The notes beneath the pieces were generated by a model, which was not told the DNA's origin, searched no databases, and worked only from the letters and a program-made list of their open reading frames with translations. The position numbers were made by a program, and so were the translations under genes. Positions 32,789-43,458 of a stretch of 64,000 bases of DNA are shown piece after piece. Within the stretch, counting starts at the first letter, position 1, and the number at the start of each line of letters is the position of its first letter. Source of the stretch: Musa acuminata AAA Group (taxonomy: Eukaryota > Streptophyta > Magnoliopsida > Zingiberales > Musaceae); NCBI RefSeq assembly GCF_036884655.1, contig NC_088340.1, forward strand, positions 31,871,501 through 31,935,500, read 5' to 3'.

Positions 32789-33676
32789 ATGGCTCTTTTC
32801 GGCTTTCAAGAAGGTCACTCTCTCATTTGTCCTCCCTTGTTCAATGAGACAGACTACACATATTGGAAAACTCGAATGAGAGTTTTCTTACTTTCCTTAT
32901 ATTTAAATTTATGGAATATTATTGAAAACAGATTTGAAAGTTTTTCTCTTCCAATGAACCATTGGAATGATTTGGAGAAAAAGATTTTTTCCTTAAATGC
33001 TAGAGCTATAAATGCTCTATTTTGCGCTTTGGATAAAACTGAGTTTAATCATGTTTCTATGTGCGAAACGACTTTCGATATTTGGCACACTCTTGAAATC
33101 ACACACAAAAGCACTACTAGAGTTAAATATTCTAAAGTCAATCTTTTAATGCACGATTTTGAACTATTTCGAATGAAGCCGAGTGAAACCATTGTTGACA
33201 AATATGCCCGTTTTACGGATGTCGTCAATGGTTTAAAAGCTCTTAGTAAATGCTTTTCTAATTTTGAACTCGTTAACAAGATTTTACGATCGCTTTCTAA
33301 AAATTGGGATTCGAAAATAACGGCTATTCAAGAATCAAAAAATTTGAATACTTTTTTGATCGAAGAACTTATCGGGTCTCTAATAACCTATGAAATGACG
33401 TGCAATGCACGTAAAGAACTTGTGAACCAACTTTCAAAGAATAGGAAGGATTTCAGACTAAGAACAATCGAAGACCACTCGAGCATAAGCTCAAGTGATG
33501 GTGAACTTGAACTCATCACTATGAAATTTAAAAAATTCATGAAACAAAAATTAAAGAATAAAAAGAATACAACTACTTGCTATAAAAGCAAGAAGAAGAA
33601 TGTGACTTTAGATGAATTGAGCTCATCCGAAGATGAAGAGAAAATCAACAAAGCCGAGGCGGCAAACTATGCCTGA
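32789..33676 (+). CDS. Intact gag protein of gag-only element F (295 aa)
   Basis: The ATG lies 54 bases after the LTR and opens an uninterrupted frame. The N-terminus has the copia gag start pattern (FGFQEGHSLICPPLFNETDY, then YWKTRMRVFLLS), followed by the gag core (residues about 80-215: HDFELFRMKPSETIVDKYARF, then LRSLSKNWDSKITAIQESK, then LIGSLITYEMT). An acidic Ser-rich segment and a Lys-rich segment (KFMKQKLKNKKNTTT) end in DELSSSEDEEK. Only a fragment of the zinc knuckle is left, so RNA binding would rest on the basic segment. No pol follows. Of the three related copies only this gag is open throughout. It could supply a particle protein, but expression is unknown. Confidence 0.82.
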   Translation: MALFGFQEGHSLICPPLFNETDYTYWKTRMRVFLLSLYLNLWNIIENRFESFSLPMNHWNDLEKKIFSLNARAINALFCALDKTEFNHVSMCETTFDIWHTLEITHKSTTRVKYSKVNLLMHDFELFRMKPSETIVDKYARFTDVVNGLKALSKCFSNFELVNKILRSLSKNWDSKITAIQESKNLNTFLIEELIGSLITYEMTCNARKELVNQLSKNRKDFRLRTIEDHSSISSSDGELELITMKFKKFMKQKLKNKKNTTTCYKSKKKNVTLDELSSSEDEEKINKAEAANYA

Positions 33677-36252
33677 ACGGCTTTCTATAATGAGGTAAAC
33701 AACTCAAATGAATTATTTAGTTTACTTTAAAATTACTTGATGTTCTTCATGAGTTATTTTTAATTTAGTTTAAAAAATTTATATAATTTTTTAAAAAAAT
33801 TGCATGTTTAATGATGTAATGAAAATATAAAAATAAAATAGGATCATGCTTATCATGTTAGTAATTTTGAAAATGATAATGAAAATTATATATTTTGTGT
33901 TAAAGGAATAAAATGTTAGATTTAAATCTAATGATAATCATATGTATGTTTTTCAAGAAGAAATAATGTGTATCATGTCGATTTCCATATTGTTTCTTGA
34001 TTTTTATTAGAAATGCTCTATGATTTATGAAACCATGTTTGATGATAATGCTTAATGAGTTTATCTTTCGAAATTATATATGATGATTCTTGTGATTTAT
34101 GGATTATCGATTGTTACCGTAATGAAAGTTACTTTTTAATTTTTAAAAATGATGTATCTTTTGATTTGGTATAAATAAAAAGGGGCATGCTTATATGAAA
34201 TAATATAAATATCATGCTTGATGATTTTATATTTAAATTATGCATGATGATTTGAAGTAATAATAATTTTTGGATAAATTATGGTTTATTGATCTTGATG
34301 GTTTTATGATGAAATTTATTTTTCGATCCTAAACGATTGATGTGTTTTTACTTGGCATAAAAAGATAAAGACTTGCATAAAACCAACAATTTAAAATGAA
34401 ACATCTCTATCTTATTGATTTTGATGAATCTATGTGTATCATTTTTATGAATATCTTAAAAGTGACTTTGTTGATTTGATAAGTTGAATAATTTGAATAT
34501 AAATGATGATTTTTCTCTTGATTATAACTTGTGATTTTTTTTTTTTGAATCATCAACTTGATTTTGAACTCCTATGTTTCTTCTTACCATTTATCTAAAA
34601 AGGAGAGATTAATGAATCTATCTATGTCCTTTTTTATGAAACTATTGAAAACGATTTTGATGTGATGATTGGAACTTGAATGAGCTTTATCTTGATTTTT
34701 TTTTTAGATCCTTCTATGAATTGAGATCTTTTTCTTCTACAATTCTACTTAGTAGTTTCTTGAGAGGAGATTTTCTAAATGAATCATGATTTTTCTTGTG
34801 AGTTCTTGGATTTACTTGAGATTTTTTTTAATCAAGATCTCTTCTTTGTACTCCTACAATTTTTTTTGGTATTTTATTTAAAAAGAGATTAAATACGAAT
34901 CATGTCTTTTGGTATTTACATGATCTTATATCTCATGATATGATTTATTTTTGTATAACTCCTTATATTCATCACCCAATTAATTTTTCTTAATGAGATG
35001 AAATGAATGTGATGAAATAAAAATATGCATGAAATATAGGATGTAATGTAATTTGATATTTAGATACCATCATGATTTAAAATGCTATGATTTGTTGCTA
35101 AAATGATATATTATGAATGCTTGAGTATCTTGTATGATATGATGATTGATATATTGTTAATATCATGCATAAAGTAAGGATGAAATGTAAGATTTTGAAA
35201 TTGTGTATTTTTTAATTTGAAACTATTATGATGCACAAACATATTGAAAAAAGATATACTTCAACTTTGTCATGATTTAAAATTTCATGTAAAGGGAAAA
35301 AGAATTACAAACATTGTATTCTTCCCTTCTTTTTGATAATGACAAAGGGAGAGAAATATTGCTAGCTCAAACATTGCAAAGGAAGCAAAAACTTGCTAGC
35401 TTGCAAATTACATGGAGAAAGAAGTGCTAACTTGCACATCTAGCAAAATTTACAAACTTGCATATTCCAAAAAGCAAGAGTTTCTTTCTTGAACATCTTA
35501 AAATTTGTTAGCTTGCATATTCTAAAATGATGCATTGCTATCTTGCATTCTTTTTCAAAAACTTATTAACCTTTATACTTCAAAGAGAAGTAACACTTGC
35601 CAAATTGCTAGCTTCTATGTTGTAAAATGATGTAAAATTTTGTTAGCTTGCTTTTTGCAATGGAAGCAAAAAATCACACTTCTCAAAAGAGAAGAAAATG
35701 CTATCTTGAACATCACCGAAGATTGCTAGCTTGCCTATCTTAAGAAGCAAAAATGCAAACTTACAAAATTTACAATCTTTCATATCTTCAAAATTTATAG
35801 TCGGCTCTAATTTAGTGATTATGCAACTTGCATGTTGTAAGGAGAAGAAAAAATATGCTAACTATATGTTGTAAAACTTGCATATCGTAAAAATTGCTCG
35901 CTTGTAATATAAAGAGAAGCAAAAAATTGCTATCTCAATAAAAGCAAATATGCTAAACTTGCACATCTTTAATTATTGCTAGCTTGCATAATGATAAAAC
36001 TAGAAATTATATTTATTATGCAATGACTTGAACTTGTTTGTCTAAAACACTTGATAATTGAACTTTTCCTTTTTGTTAATGACAAAGGTGGAGAAGTATG
36101 TTGATGTTATGTATGATTTTATCATGACACGTTTGCTTAGATTTTTGAATCCAAGAGTTTTATGCCATATTGATAGGGGTAGTTTGTTTAAACTCTGGGA
36201 GTTAAGTTTAACTCCGTCATCAATTGGTTGTCATCATAAAAAAGGGGGAGAT
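33677..36252 (+). other. AT-rich internal region of F, no pol
   Basis: It is 2.6 kb of AT-rich DNA. No pol motif is found in any frame. From about 35340 to 36000 it is packed with degenerate repeats of TTGCTAGCTTGCATAT type, separated by purine-rich AAGGAAGCAAAA words. Polypurine tracts lie near 35340, 36085 and 36242. A hairpin (36198-36215) and an inverted repeat across the LTR border are shared with G1 and H. Confidence 0.75.
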
Positions 36253-37774
36253 TGTTGAATCTCATATTTTGATGATGAAATAAATTGATAAGTGTTTATG
36301 ATTTGATCTACGTTTTTAGTGACGCAGGATGCTTCAATCAGGATGAGACACTTAAAGCAGGAAGAATCATGTTGGGCCAGTGGAACATGTCAGAAGATTG
36401 GACGTTGAGCCGGAGGATCGGTCGACATACCGACAGAAGGCTTTGGGCCATGGATTCGGGCATCAGGCCAAGAAGAGCAAATATTGCACCAAGGATATCG
36501 AAGTTGCAGAGTCAATTGGCCGATTCGGCAATAGGCCGTAAGAGAGGACGATGTGTCGAAGAATCGAATGAAGTGTTGATAGACCAATGACATATCGGAC
36601 AACATGATTCAAACTTAGTAATAATTGTCTAGATTGAAGTATCTTTTTACATATCCAGGATTAACTACGATAGCAAGGTATAAAGCAAAATGAAGTCCCG
36701 GAGTCAAGAACGCGATTTCGTTGGGAGTTTGAGAGTTCGTCGGAAGTCCGAACGTTCGTCGGAAGTTCTGCCGGAACCAACCGAGAAGTCCAGGAGCTTG
36801 CCAAAGAAGCTCTTCAGAACTTGCCAAGAAGATCGTTGTGAAGTCCAGGAGCTTGCCGGGAGTCCGCTAGAACATTGCCGAGAGATCGTCGGAAGTTCGC
36901 CGGAAGATCGTCGGAAGCTCGCCGGAAGAAACCTAGACTTACGGACTTATTTAGCTTAGGAAATGTCTTAAATTTCATAGTTAGTACGTAATTGAGATTG
37001 GAAATGGGCCAACCCAATTAGGGGTTAGTTGGGCCCATATAAGGACTGTGTTGGGCCCAATAAAAGGCCCAAATAGTGACCCAAGAAGTGGCATTGTAGT
37101 AGCATAGTCTCCGAGACTATGTTAGACGATGGTACTATCAGTCTGGGTAGTGAAACCACCCCTGGCAGGGTGCCAGGCGGTGGTACCACCCAACACAAGC
37201 AGTGGTACCGCCTGAACCCAGGAAACCCAGGATGAGATATTTTTAGGCCCTAAGTTTGAATCAACTTGAGGCCTATGAATACCCCTCCATCCCTAGTTAA
37301 TACACACAAGCACAGAGAATTTAAAAAGGGAAAAACGCTATTGTAATCTCTTGTGAGAATCCTCCTCTTCTAGTCTGAGTGTTAGAATAGTTTGAGAGAG
37401 GAGTGAGTGCTTTTAAAGGTTGTCTCCTAAATCTGTGAAAAGGAGAAGAGGGGTGTAAGAAGGAGGTTGATCTTCGCCTATTAAAGGAAGATCGATAGTG
37501 GATGTCGGTGGCCTCGACAAAAGAGGAATCAACGAAGTGGATGTAGGTCACGATGACCGAACCACTCTAAAATCTGGTTTGCATTTCGTCTTGAGCAATT
37601 TACTTTACTGCAAACCATTTTACTTGCTTACTGCCTTCAATACATTTACGAACATGAGATTTCAAGTTATCTTCTAAGTTCGGTTTTTATTGTATGAAAG
37701 GATTTTTCGAAACCGATGTTTTTACCACTACACTAATTCACCCCCTCCTCTTTGTGCCACTCTTGATCCTAATA
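36253..37774 (+). repeat. 3' LTR of F (1522 bp)
   Basis: It starts TGTTGAATCTCATATTTTGA and ends GATCCTAATA. It has the GCCGGAAG-rich block (about 36720-36930), GGTGGTACC-type palindromes (about 37125-37215) and a C-rich tract near the end. It is longer than the H LTR and similar to those of G1 and K. Confidence 0.9.
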
Positions 37775-39108
37775 GTATCATCAAAGGCAAGGTGTTGACT
37801 ATAATGAAACATTCTCACCCATAGCTATGCTGAAATCTATCTGAATTCTATTGGCTTCTGCAGCATACTATGATTATGAGATTTGACAAATAGATATAAA
37901 AATTATATTCCTCAATGACAATCTCAAGGAGGAGGTGTATATGATACAGCCTAAGGGATTCATGTCCAAAGAAAGTCCATATAAGGTGTGCATATTACTT
38001 AGGTTCATCTATAGACTGAAGTAAGCTTCCCAAAGTTAGAACATAAGATTTTATAAGGCGATCATATCTTATGACTTCATTAAGAATGAAGATGAGCCTT
38101 GTGTGTACAGGAAGGTAAGTGGGAGCGCTATCACCTTCTTGATATTATATGTGGATGACATCTTGATCATTAGGAATGATATATGAATACTCTCCACAGT
38201 AAAGTGTTGGCTATTTAAACATTTCTCCATGAATGACTTAAGGAAAGCATCCTATATCTTGGGGATTTGAATTTATAGAGATAGATCCAAGAGGATACTT
38301 AGCTTGTCCCAATCTAAGTACATAGACACCATAGTCAAAAGATTTAATATGAAAAATTTTAAGAAATGTCTCATACCGATAAGACATAGGACATCACTTT
38401 CGAGTATGTCCCCAAAGACTCTTGAATAAAGGGCAGACATGGATAGGATGCCTTATATCTTAATGATAGGGTCCATCATATATGATATGCTATGTACTAG
38501 GCTTGATATAATGTATGCTCTGAGTGTCACAAGCAGGTATTAGGCATATCCAGGCTTAGAGCACTGAAAAGTAGTAAAGTATATCCTTAAGTACTTGAGA
38601 ATGGCTAAGGATCTTTTATTAGTATATAGAGATAGTAGCCTCAGGGTTGAGGGCTACATGGACACAAGTTTTCAGTCCGATATCAATGACAGTAAGTCTA
38701 ATTCAGGATATGTGTTTACCCTGAATGGAGAAGCAGTATGCTGAAAGAGTTCCAAGCATGATACTACCACTGACTCGACCATAAAAGTAGAGTACATTGC
38801 TATAGTAGAGGCAACAAAGAAGGAAGTCTAGATGAAGAAGTTCATCATAAATCTAGGAGTCGTGTTGGGCAATAATGAGCTGATTTCCTTATATTGTGAC
38901 AACTACGATGCGATTGCTCAAATGAGGGGACCTAGGTCTCATTAGAAGTGTTCTGAGGAGGTTCCAACTTATTAGAGAGATCGTGGCCTGTGGACATATA
39001 GCAGTGCAAAGAGTTCCATCCGAAGATAACTTCACAGATCCACTAACAGAGTTGTTATCTCAGATTGTCTTTGAGCATCGCAAGGGTTTGATGGGGATCA
39101 AACACATA
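37775..39108 (+). pseudogene. Copia E, middle part: reverse transcriptase and RNase H
   Basis: It resumes at the equivalent of YRQRQGVDYDETFSP in A and B and runs through RT (YVDDILIIR near 38145) and RNase H to the family end. It has many stops. The frameshift near CATTAGAAGTGTTCTGAGG is the same as in A and B. It is cut at 39108 by a gypsy-type solo LTR. Confidence 0.85.
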
Positions 39109-39553
39109 TATCACGGACAAACTTCAAAACAGGATGTTTGATGTAATGCTTATGTATGTTCGTGTCTTTTGATATGTTCATGCTTTGCACAGTATGTAGA
39201 GGGACGACCGAAGGCTTAATAGTCTCATTTTAGTTGAGTTTGTTGGCCGCTTTAGGCTTGTAAATAAAAGTTGTATCATGTGGACAATTGTGAGAGATTA
39301 TCGATCTATAGTGGATCATTTTACCCTTTGTTGTGCAACTGTTCAGAGCTTGTAAAGTTTGTTTGTAATTTTCATTGTCTATGAAGTGTTTTTGGAAATG
39401 TTTGCTTGTGGATCCCGAATGAGGCATTTTCTCTAACCCGTTCTCTCTTTTGTGGGTCCTAAGGGACATGGGAGGCTTCGGGGAGGCTAACCTTTACGGA
39501 CGGACATGCAAGGGTGCCGCACGACTTAGGCAAAACCAGCTAAGTCTATGACA
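39109..39553 (+). repeat. Solo LTR, probably Ty3/gypsy (about 445 bp)
   Basis: It interrupts E between ACATA and ACGTA, likely a 5-bp target duplication with one change; in B the site is uninterrupted (ACATAGGTG). It starts TATCACGGACAAAC (TGTCACGG expected) and ends CTATGACA. No internal region is present, so it is a solo LTR formed by LTR-LTR recombination, or a short unrelated element. The gypsy call is from the style of the ends. Confidence 0.65.
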
Positions 39554-39586
39554 CGTAGGTGATTGGCTTTAGGTCAAGTGGGAGAT

Positions 39587-41192
39587 TGCTAGTTATAGGT
39601 ACCCTACAAACCAATCACGTGTGACCACACATTCTTTTTGCTTATTATTATTATGATATTTTTCTTACTTTATATTGTTTGTTGTATGTATATATTCTAA
39701 TGTCCATGGATCTGTGCAATGGAAATTGGATCATGATGAGATCATGATAATGAGATCGATTTGTCTTTAAACATAGACCCTAAATAATCTCGGTCATAGG
39801 TTACTCGAGAGAGACATCAAGATAACCAAATAGACTAGTGTACTATATACCCATCCATATGATGGAGGCAGCTGGTCTCATAGCTGATTGTGTGGGGACA
39901 CTACGGATATAGTGCATGTGCTCATTGGAGAATGAGTTCACTAATTGATCCGCTCATAGAATGTTGGATAATTAATGATCTCTCATTGTTAGACAATGAT
40001 TTCATCGTCCCAATAGTGTATCTAGTCTTTATACTTGAGATACCAAGGAAGTCATATATAAGTACTCAACTCTTCGATACCAAACTTATCAGTTTGGAAG
40101 TTTTAGATCTAACACAACCGGTCATCGAGCGTGGCTGCCAACCTTACAAGGGCTATTGAGTGTCGATAGAGGATTATTTGCTCTCAATATTATGAGAGGA
40201 ATATCTTATATGTTCTTGCTTAGACAAATCCTTGGCTAAGGTCATTCAGATTGAGAGAGAAAGAGTTTTGTAAGAGAATGTGATTAGAACAAGACTCGAG
40301 TAGAAACCGTATGAGCCTAATAACACCATACCCAGTATATGGTCTCTAAGATATTAGATGGATAATAGAATATAGATACATGGCAACTAAGGACAGACAA
40401 GTATAATAAATTGGATTCCTTGTATCATTTGGGGACTACGACATAGTGGCATAGTATGTCCGTAGTCAATGAGTCGAGTGAATTATTATAAAAATAATAA
40501 TTCACTAAGGTAGAAGGAGTTCTAATATATATGATTCATAGTCAGCTCGATATTAGGCCTAGAGGGAAACACACATATGGTAGGTGTTGTAATAAGTAGA
40601 GATTCGAATATGAGATATCCGCTATAGCCCTTATCTTATTAGATATCCAATAAGCTCCTAAATTATTCGATCATATAGATGAGATCTAATAAGAGTCAAT
40701 AAGAGATTATTAGATAGAGATCTACTACTCTAAGAGACTTGGGTAGTTATATGGAGATCTAGTATCCATTATGGTAGGATCAATTAGGGTTAAGTTAATG
40801 GGAGGGCCTCTATAAATAGGGGAGAACCAAAGGGCTATAAGTTAGGCTTTCTTGGCTGCCACCTCCTAATCTCCTCTCCACTTCTCCTCCTCAGCCAACA
40901 AGTATAGAGATTTGGGCAGCGATTTAAGGAGCATCTTTGTAGCCCCTATCGTATGGATCACCACTAGAGAAGAGGACACTTGACCTTCTTTATCCTCTCC
41001 CACATATCTATAAGATTTCAAGAAAATATGATCTCCCTAGGTAACACAACTATCTCACACATAGTCTTCAGTTTCATAGATTTTTGCATACCAATCTTCT
41101 TATGACAATGAACACTTTTTGAGAAATCTGATATTTTTGTTTTATGTTCTTCCGTTGCGCATGTGATGTCGCCCCTAGATTTTCCTACAACA
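39587..41192 (+). repeat. 3' LTR of copia E (1606 bp)
   Basis: It follows the family polypurine tract (AAGTGGGAGAT at 39576-39586). It aligns with the A and B LTRs but is more diverged and has an extra AT-rich block of about 110 bp at about 40650-40770, before the TATA box (CTCTATAAATAGG near 40808). It ends CCTACAACA. Confidence 0.88.
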
Positions 41193-41478
41193 AGGATAGT
41201 TAATTTTCGTCCTTTAGAAAAAAGATCAGTAGTGAAAGTCGATGACCTCGAGAGAAAAGGAATTGAGAGTGGACGTAGATCGGGATAACCGAACCACTAT
41301 AAATCGATTTATATTTCTTCTCTTGCCTTTTTGCTATTGATTTACTTACTAGCAATTCTTACTCACACTTTTTAATTATATTTCTAATATGCATTTATCA
41401 ATAGAACTTTTAAAATTGAAGAAAATGTACTATAGCACTAATTACCCCTCTCAACCCCCCCTCTCCCCCCCCCCCCCC
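41193..41478 (+). repeat. SIRE-type LTR fragment M
   Basis: It matches the part of the G1/H/F LTRs that follows the TATA box (GTTGATCTTCGCC-like start, ACCGAACCACTATAAATC, then a C-rich tract). The very end with CCTAACA is missing. Element E appears to have inserted into this LTR, so M would be the outermost layer of the second nest. Confidence 0.75.
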
Positions 41479-41665
41479 TTATAATTTTATCTTTCTTTCT
41501 AGCGAGAAAGACGTCTCTTTACTATGGGTGTGATTACTTTTATAAATGATTAAATATTCATCTCTTTTCCCCCCTTATAATTTTATCTTTCTTTCCAGCG
41601 AGAAAGACGTCTCTTTACTATGGGTGTGATTACTTTTATAAATGATTAAATATTCATCTCTTTTT
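41479..41665 (+). repeat. Tandem duplication, two 96-bp units
   Basis: TTATAATTTTATCTTTCTTT begins each unit (41479 and 41575), and the units are nearly identical, differing by one base near 41500/41596. A C-run precedes each. No gene is seen. Confidence 0.9.
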
Positions 41666-43247
41666 TAAAAATAAATATTTATAATTATAAGTAATTAAAT
41701 TCATACTATCATCTTCATTTCTCTCCCTATAGCCAAAGCCCGCTTGTACCTATTTATATTCAATATAAATATTTTTTATATGACTATTCAAATCTCATCT
41801 TATAGTCATTATATCATCTAAGCTTTTTTAAAGTTTTTTTGGTTTGATCATCCAATTCGACTTAGGCATAAACACTAATAACACTAATAATTCATGCACA
41901 TACTTAAATTTTTTAGTATATCAAAATTTTATATTTACTACTATCAATTTTTCTATAGATTTTCTTTCTACCCACTACCTTGTAAATACAATCTTTACTT
42001 TTCTTTTGATCATAGTATCTATCAATTTTGATTCGAAAGTATTCTTATATTTGAAGTTGCTAATCTATCTCTATGTTGTGATCAACTTTTTTACTCTCAT
42101 TGGTCCAAAATAATAAGATAACCCTTGTCTACTTAGCATCACATCTCGATATCGATGTGATGGATTACTTCCAAACAATCTCTTAGTCCATATTTTGTAA
42201 TTCGAAAAATTTAGATAGTGAAAATAACTTATGTCACTTTTAGGTGACTGACCTAACTTTATATTAAAATTCATTAAGATTCATGTTCATTGGTGACATA
42301 TTGTAATTCTCCATTTTTTTCGAGATCTTGCCTCCACCCTATACTATCACCTTTGCCCTATACCATCGCTCTCGACATCTTGCCTCTGCCATCATAAACC
42401 TTGTTGATCGTCATTGGACTTACCCTTGCGCATTTTCCATATCGATTCCCTTTTGCGCTTATCTTATTGTCGTTGCTACTTGGCTTCAGTTGTTTCAACA
42501 CGAATCTTTGTTGCCACACCAAGAAGAGATTTTAGACCAAGCTGGAGGTACGCATGCAGTGATCTCTCTCTTCCCCCTAATAAAGAATCGAGCGTTTTAT
42601 CTCAACTCCTTTGTTTCTTTGGCTTGAAACGAATTCTAATTCTATAAACTAAAAGTATTATCCTTTAATTTGGATGCTAAAGAATAAAATAGAAACACAA
42701 AAAGATGGATGTTATTGGTTGTTTTATCTTCTGTTTTCAATGGAAATATTGCTTTGTTCTTGATGAGTTTATTATTACCTGGAGAGATTCACGTCACCAC
42801 CGATTATAATGTCGATTTGGATTTTGCTGGATCATTTAATCGATAGTTTATGAGACGAGCAAACCATTAATTTTTCTTCTTCTTTCCACAAATTTCTGTG
42901 CTGGCGGCGGCTGCTTCGCTCGATCGATGTATAATTGCGCGTACCGCACTACGGCTTCTTGTTGACTTTTCAGCTTGTAAGACCATACGCGTTCGATAGC
43001 TTGATGGTCTCGGGGTCAACTACGGTCAAACACGTTGGTTTGACCTCAGGAAGTCTTCTTCCAGCTACTGAATCTTAGTGTTTTACACAGGAAATCTTTC
43101 CCAGACAAGATACGGATGATCTTAATTACTTCTCGGATCAATCTTGGTCTCCACGAGTAAGACAAAGGACTACTTCCACTTCCAGTACGCTTGCCATGCG
43201 TAGCTTTTAGTTTGACTGTCTTCTCAATCAATCAGTACACAGTTTGA
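41666..43247 (+). other. No recognised gene
   Basis: It is AT-rich up to about 42330 and of mixed composition after that. Overlapping short frames at 42328-42647 show no domain. DNA near 42900-43240 could be the promoter of the receptor-kinase pseudogene that follows; it contains TTGAC words but no clear TATA box. Confidence 0.5.
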
Positions 43248-43255
43248 GGCGATTC

Positions 43256-43458
43256 TTTGATCTCATTACTTCACATGTTATGGACGCAGTTGAGGCACTG
43301 CGAGTGATTGGTTCCGAGTTGAGGAAGAAATTGGACTTCTCAGTGGATCCCTGCAGCGGAGACAGAGGATGGATTGTTGCAGGAAGAAGCGACGTGCCAG
43401 TGTTCGCTGACAACGTCACGTGCGATTGTGACTCCGCCGCCTGCCATGTCAAGAGCAT
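43256..43458 (+). pseudogene. RLK N-terminal cap exon
   Basis: The frame reads VEALRVIGSELRKKLDFSVDPCSGDRGW, then NVTCDCDSAACHV, the cap before the LRRs in this receptor family (usually EVEAL..I...L....W.F..DPC.G). The exon ends AGCAT before GTAAGC, the same phase as the LRR exon end at 45507. The upstream signal peptide was not found. A hydrophobic stretch reading VLVLFITACSGARVLQ lies just downstream, near 43515-43565; it resembles a signal peptide but is out of order. Confidence 0.75.

Larger units (their letters stand above)
32163..37774 (+). mobile_element. Gag-only SIRE/Maximus-like element F
   Basis: The structure is a 5' LTR remnant, a primer-binding site, an intact gag frame, about 2.6 kb of AT-rich DNA with no pol, a polypurine tract and a full 3' LTR. 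It sits in the pol region of E, which resumes at 37775. The first 910 bp or so of the 5' LTR are missing together with flanking E sequence, which fits one deletion across the left border. Elements with LTRs and only gag are known in plants as TR-GAG; this assignment is inference from structure. Confidence 0.88.

Noticed and set aside
42121..42180. Near-palindrome CACATCTCGATATCGATGTG
   Set aside because: It is isolated, imperfect and not repeated elsewhere in the window.
42328..42647. Two overlapping frames of 99 and 77 codons
   Set aside because: No domain, no splice or promoter context, and each is as open as the other.
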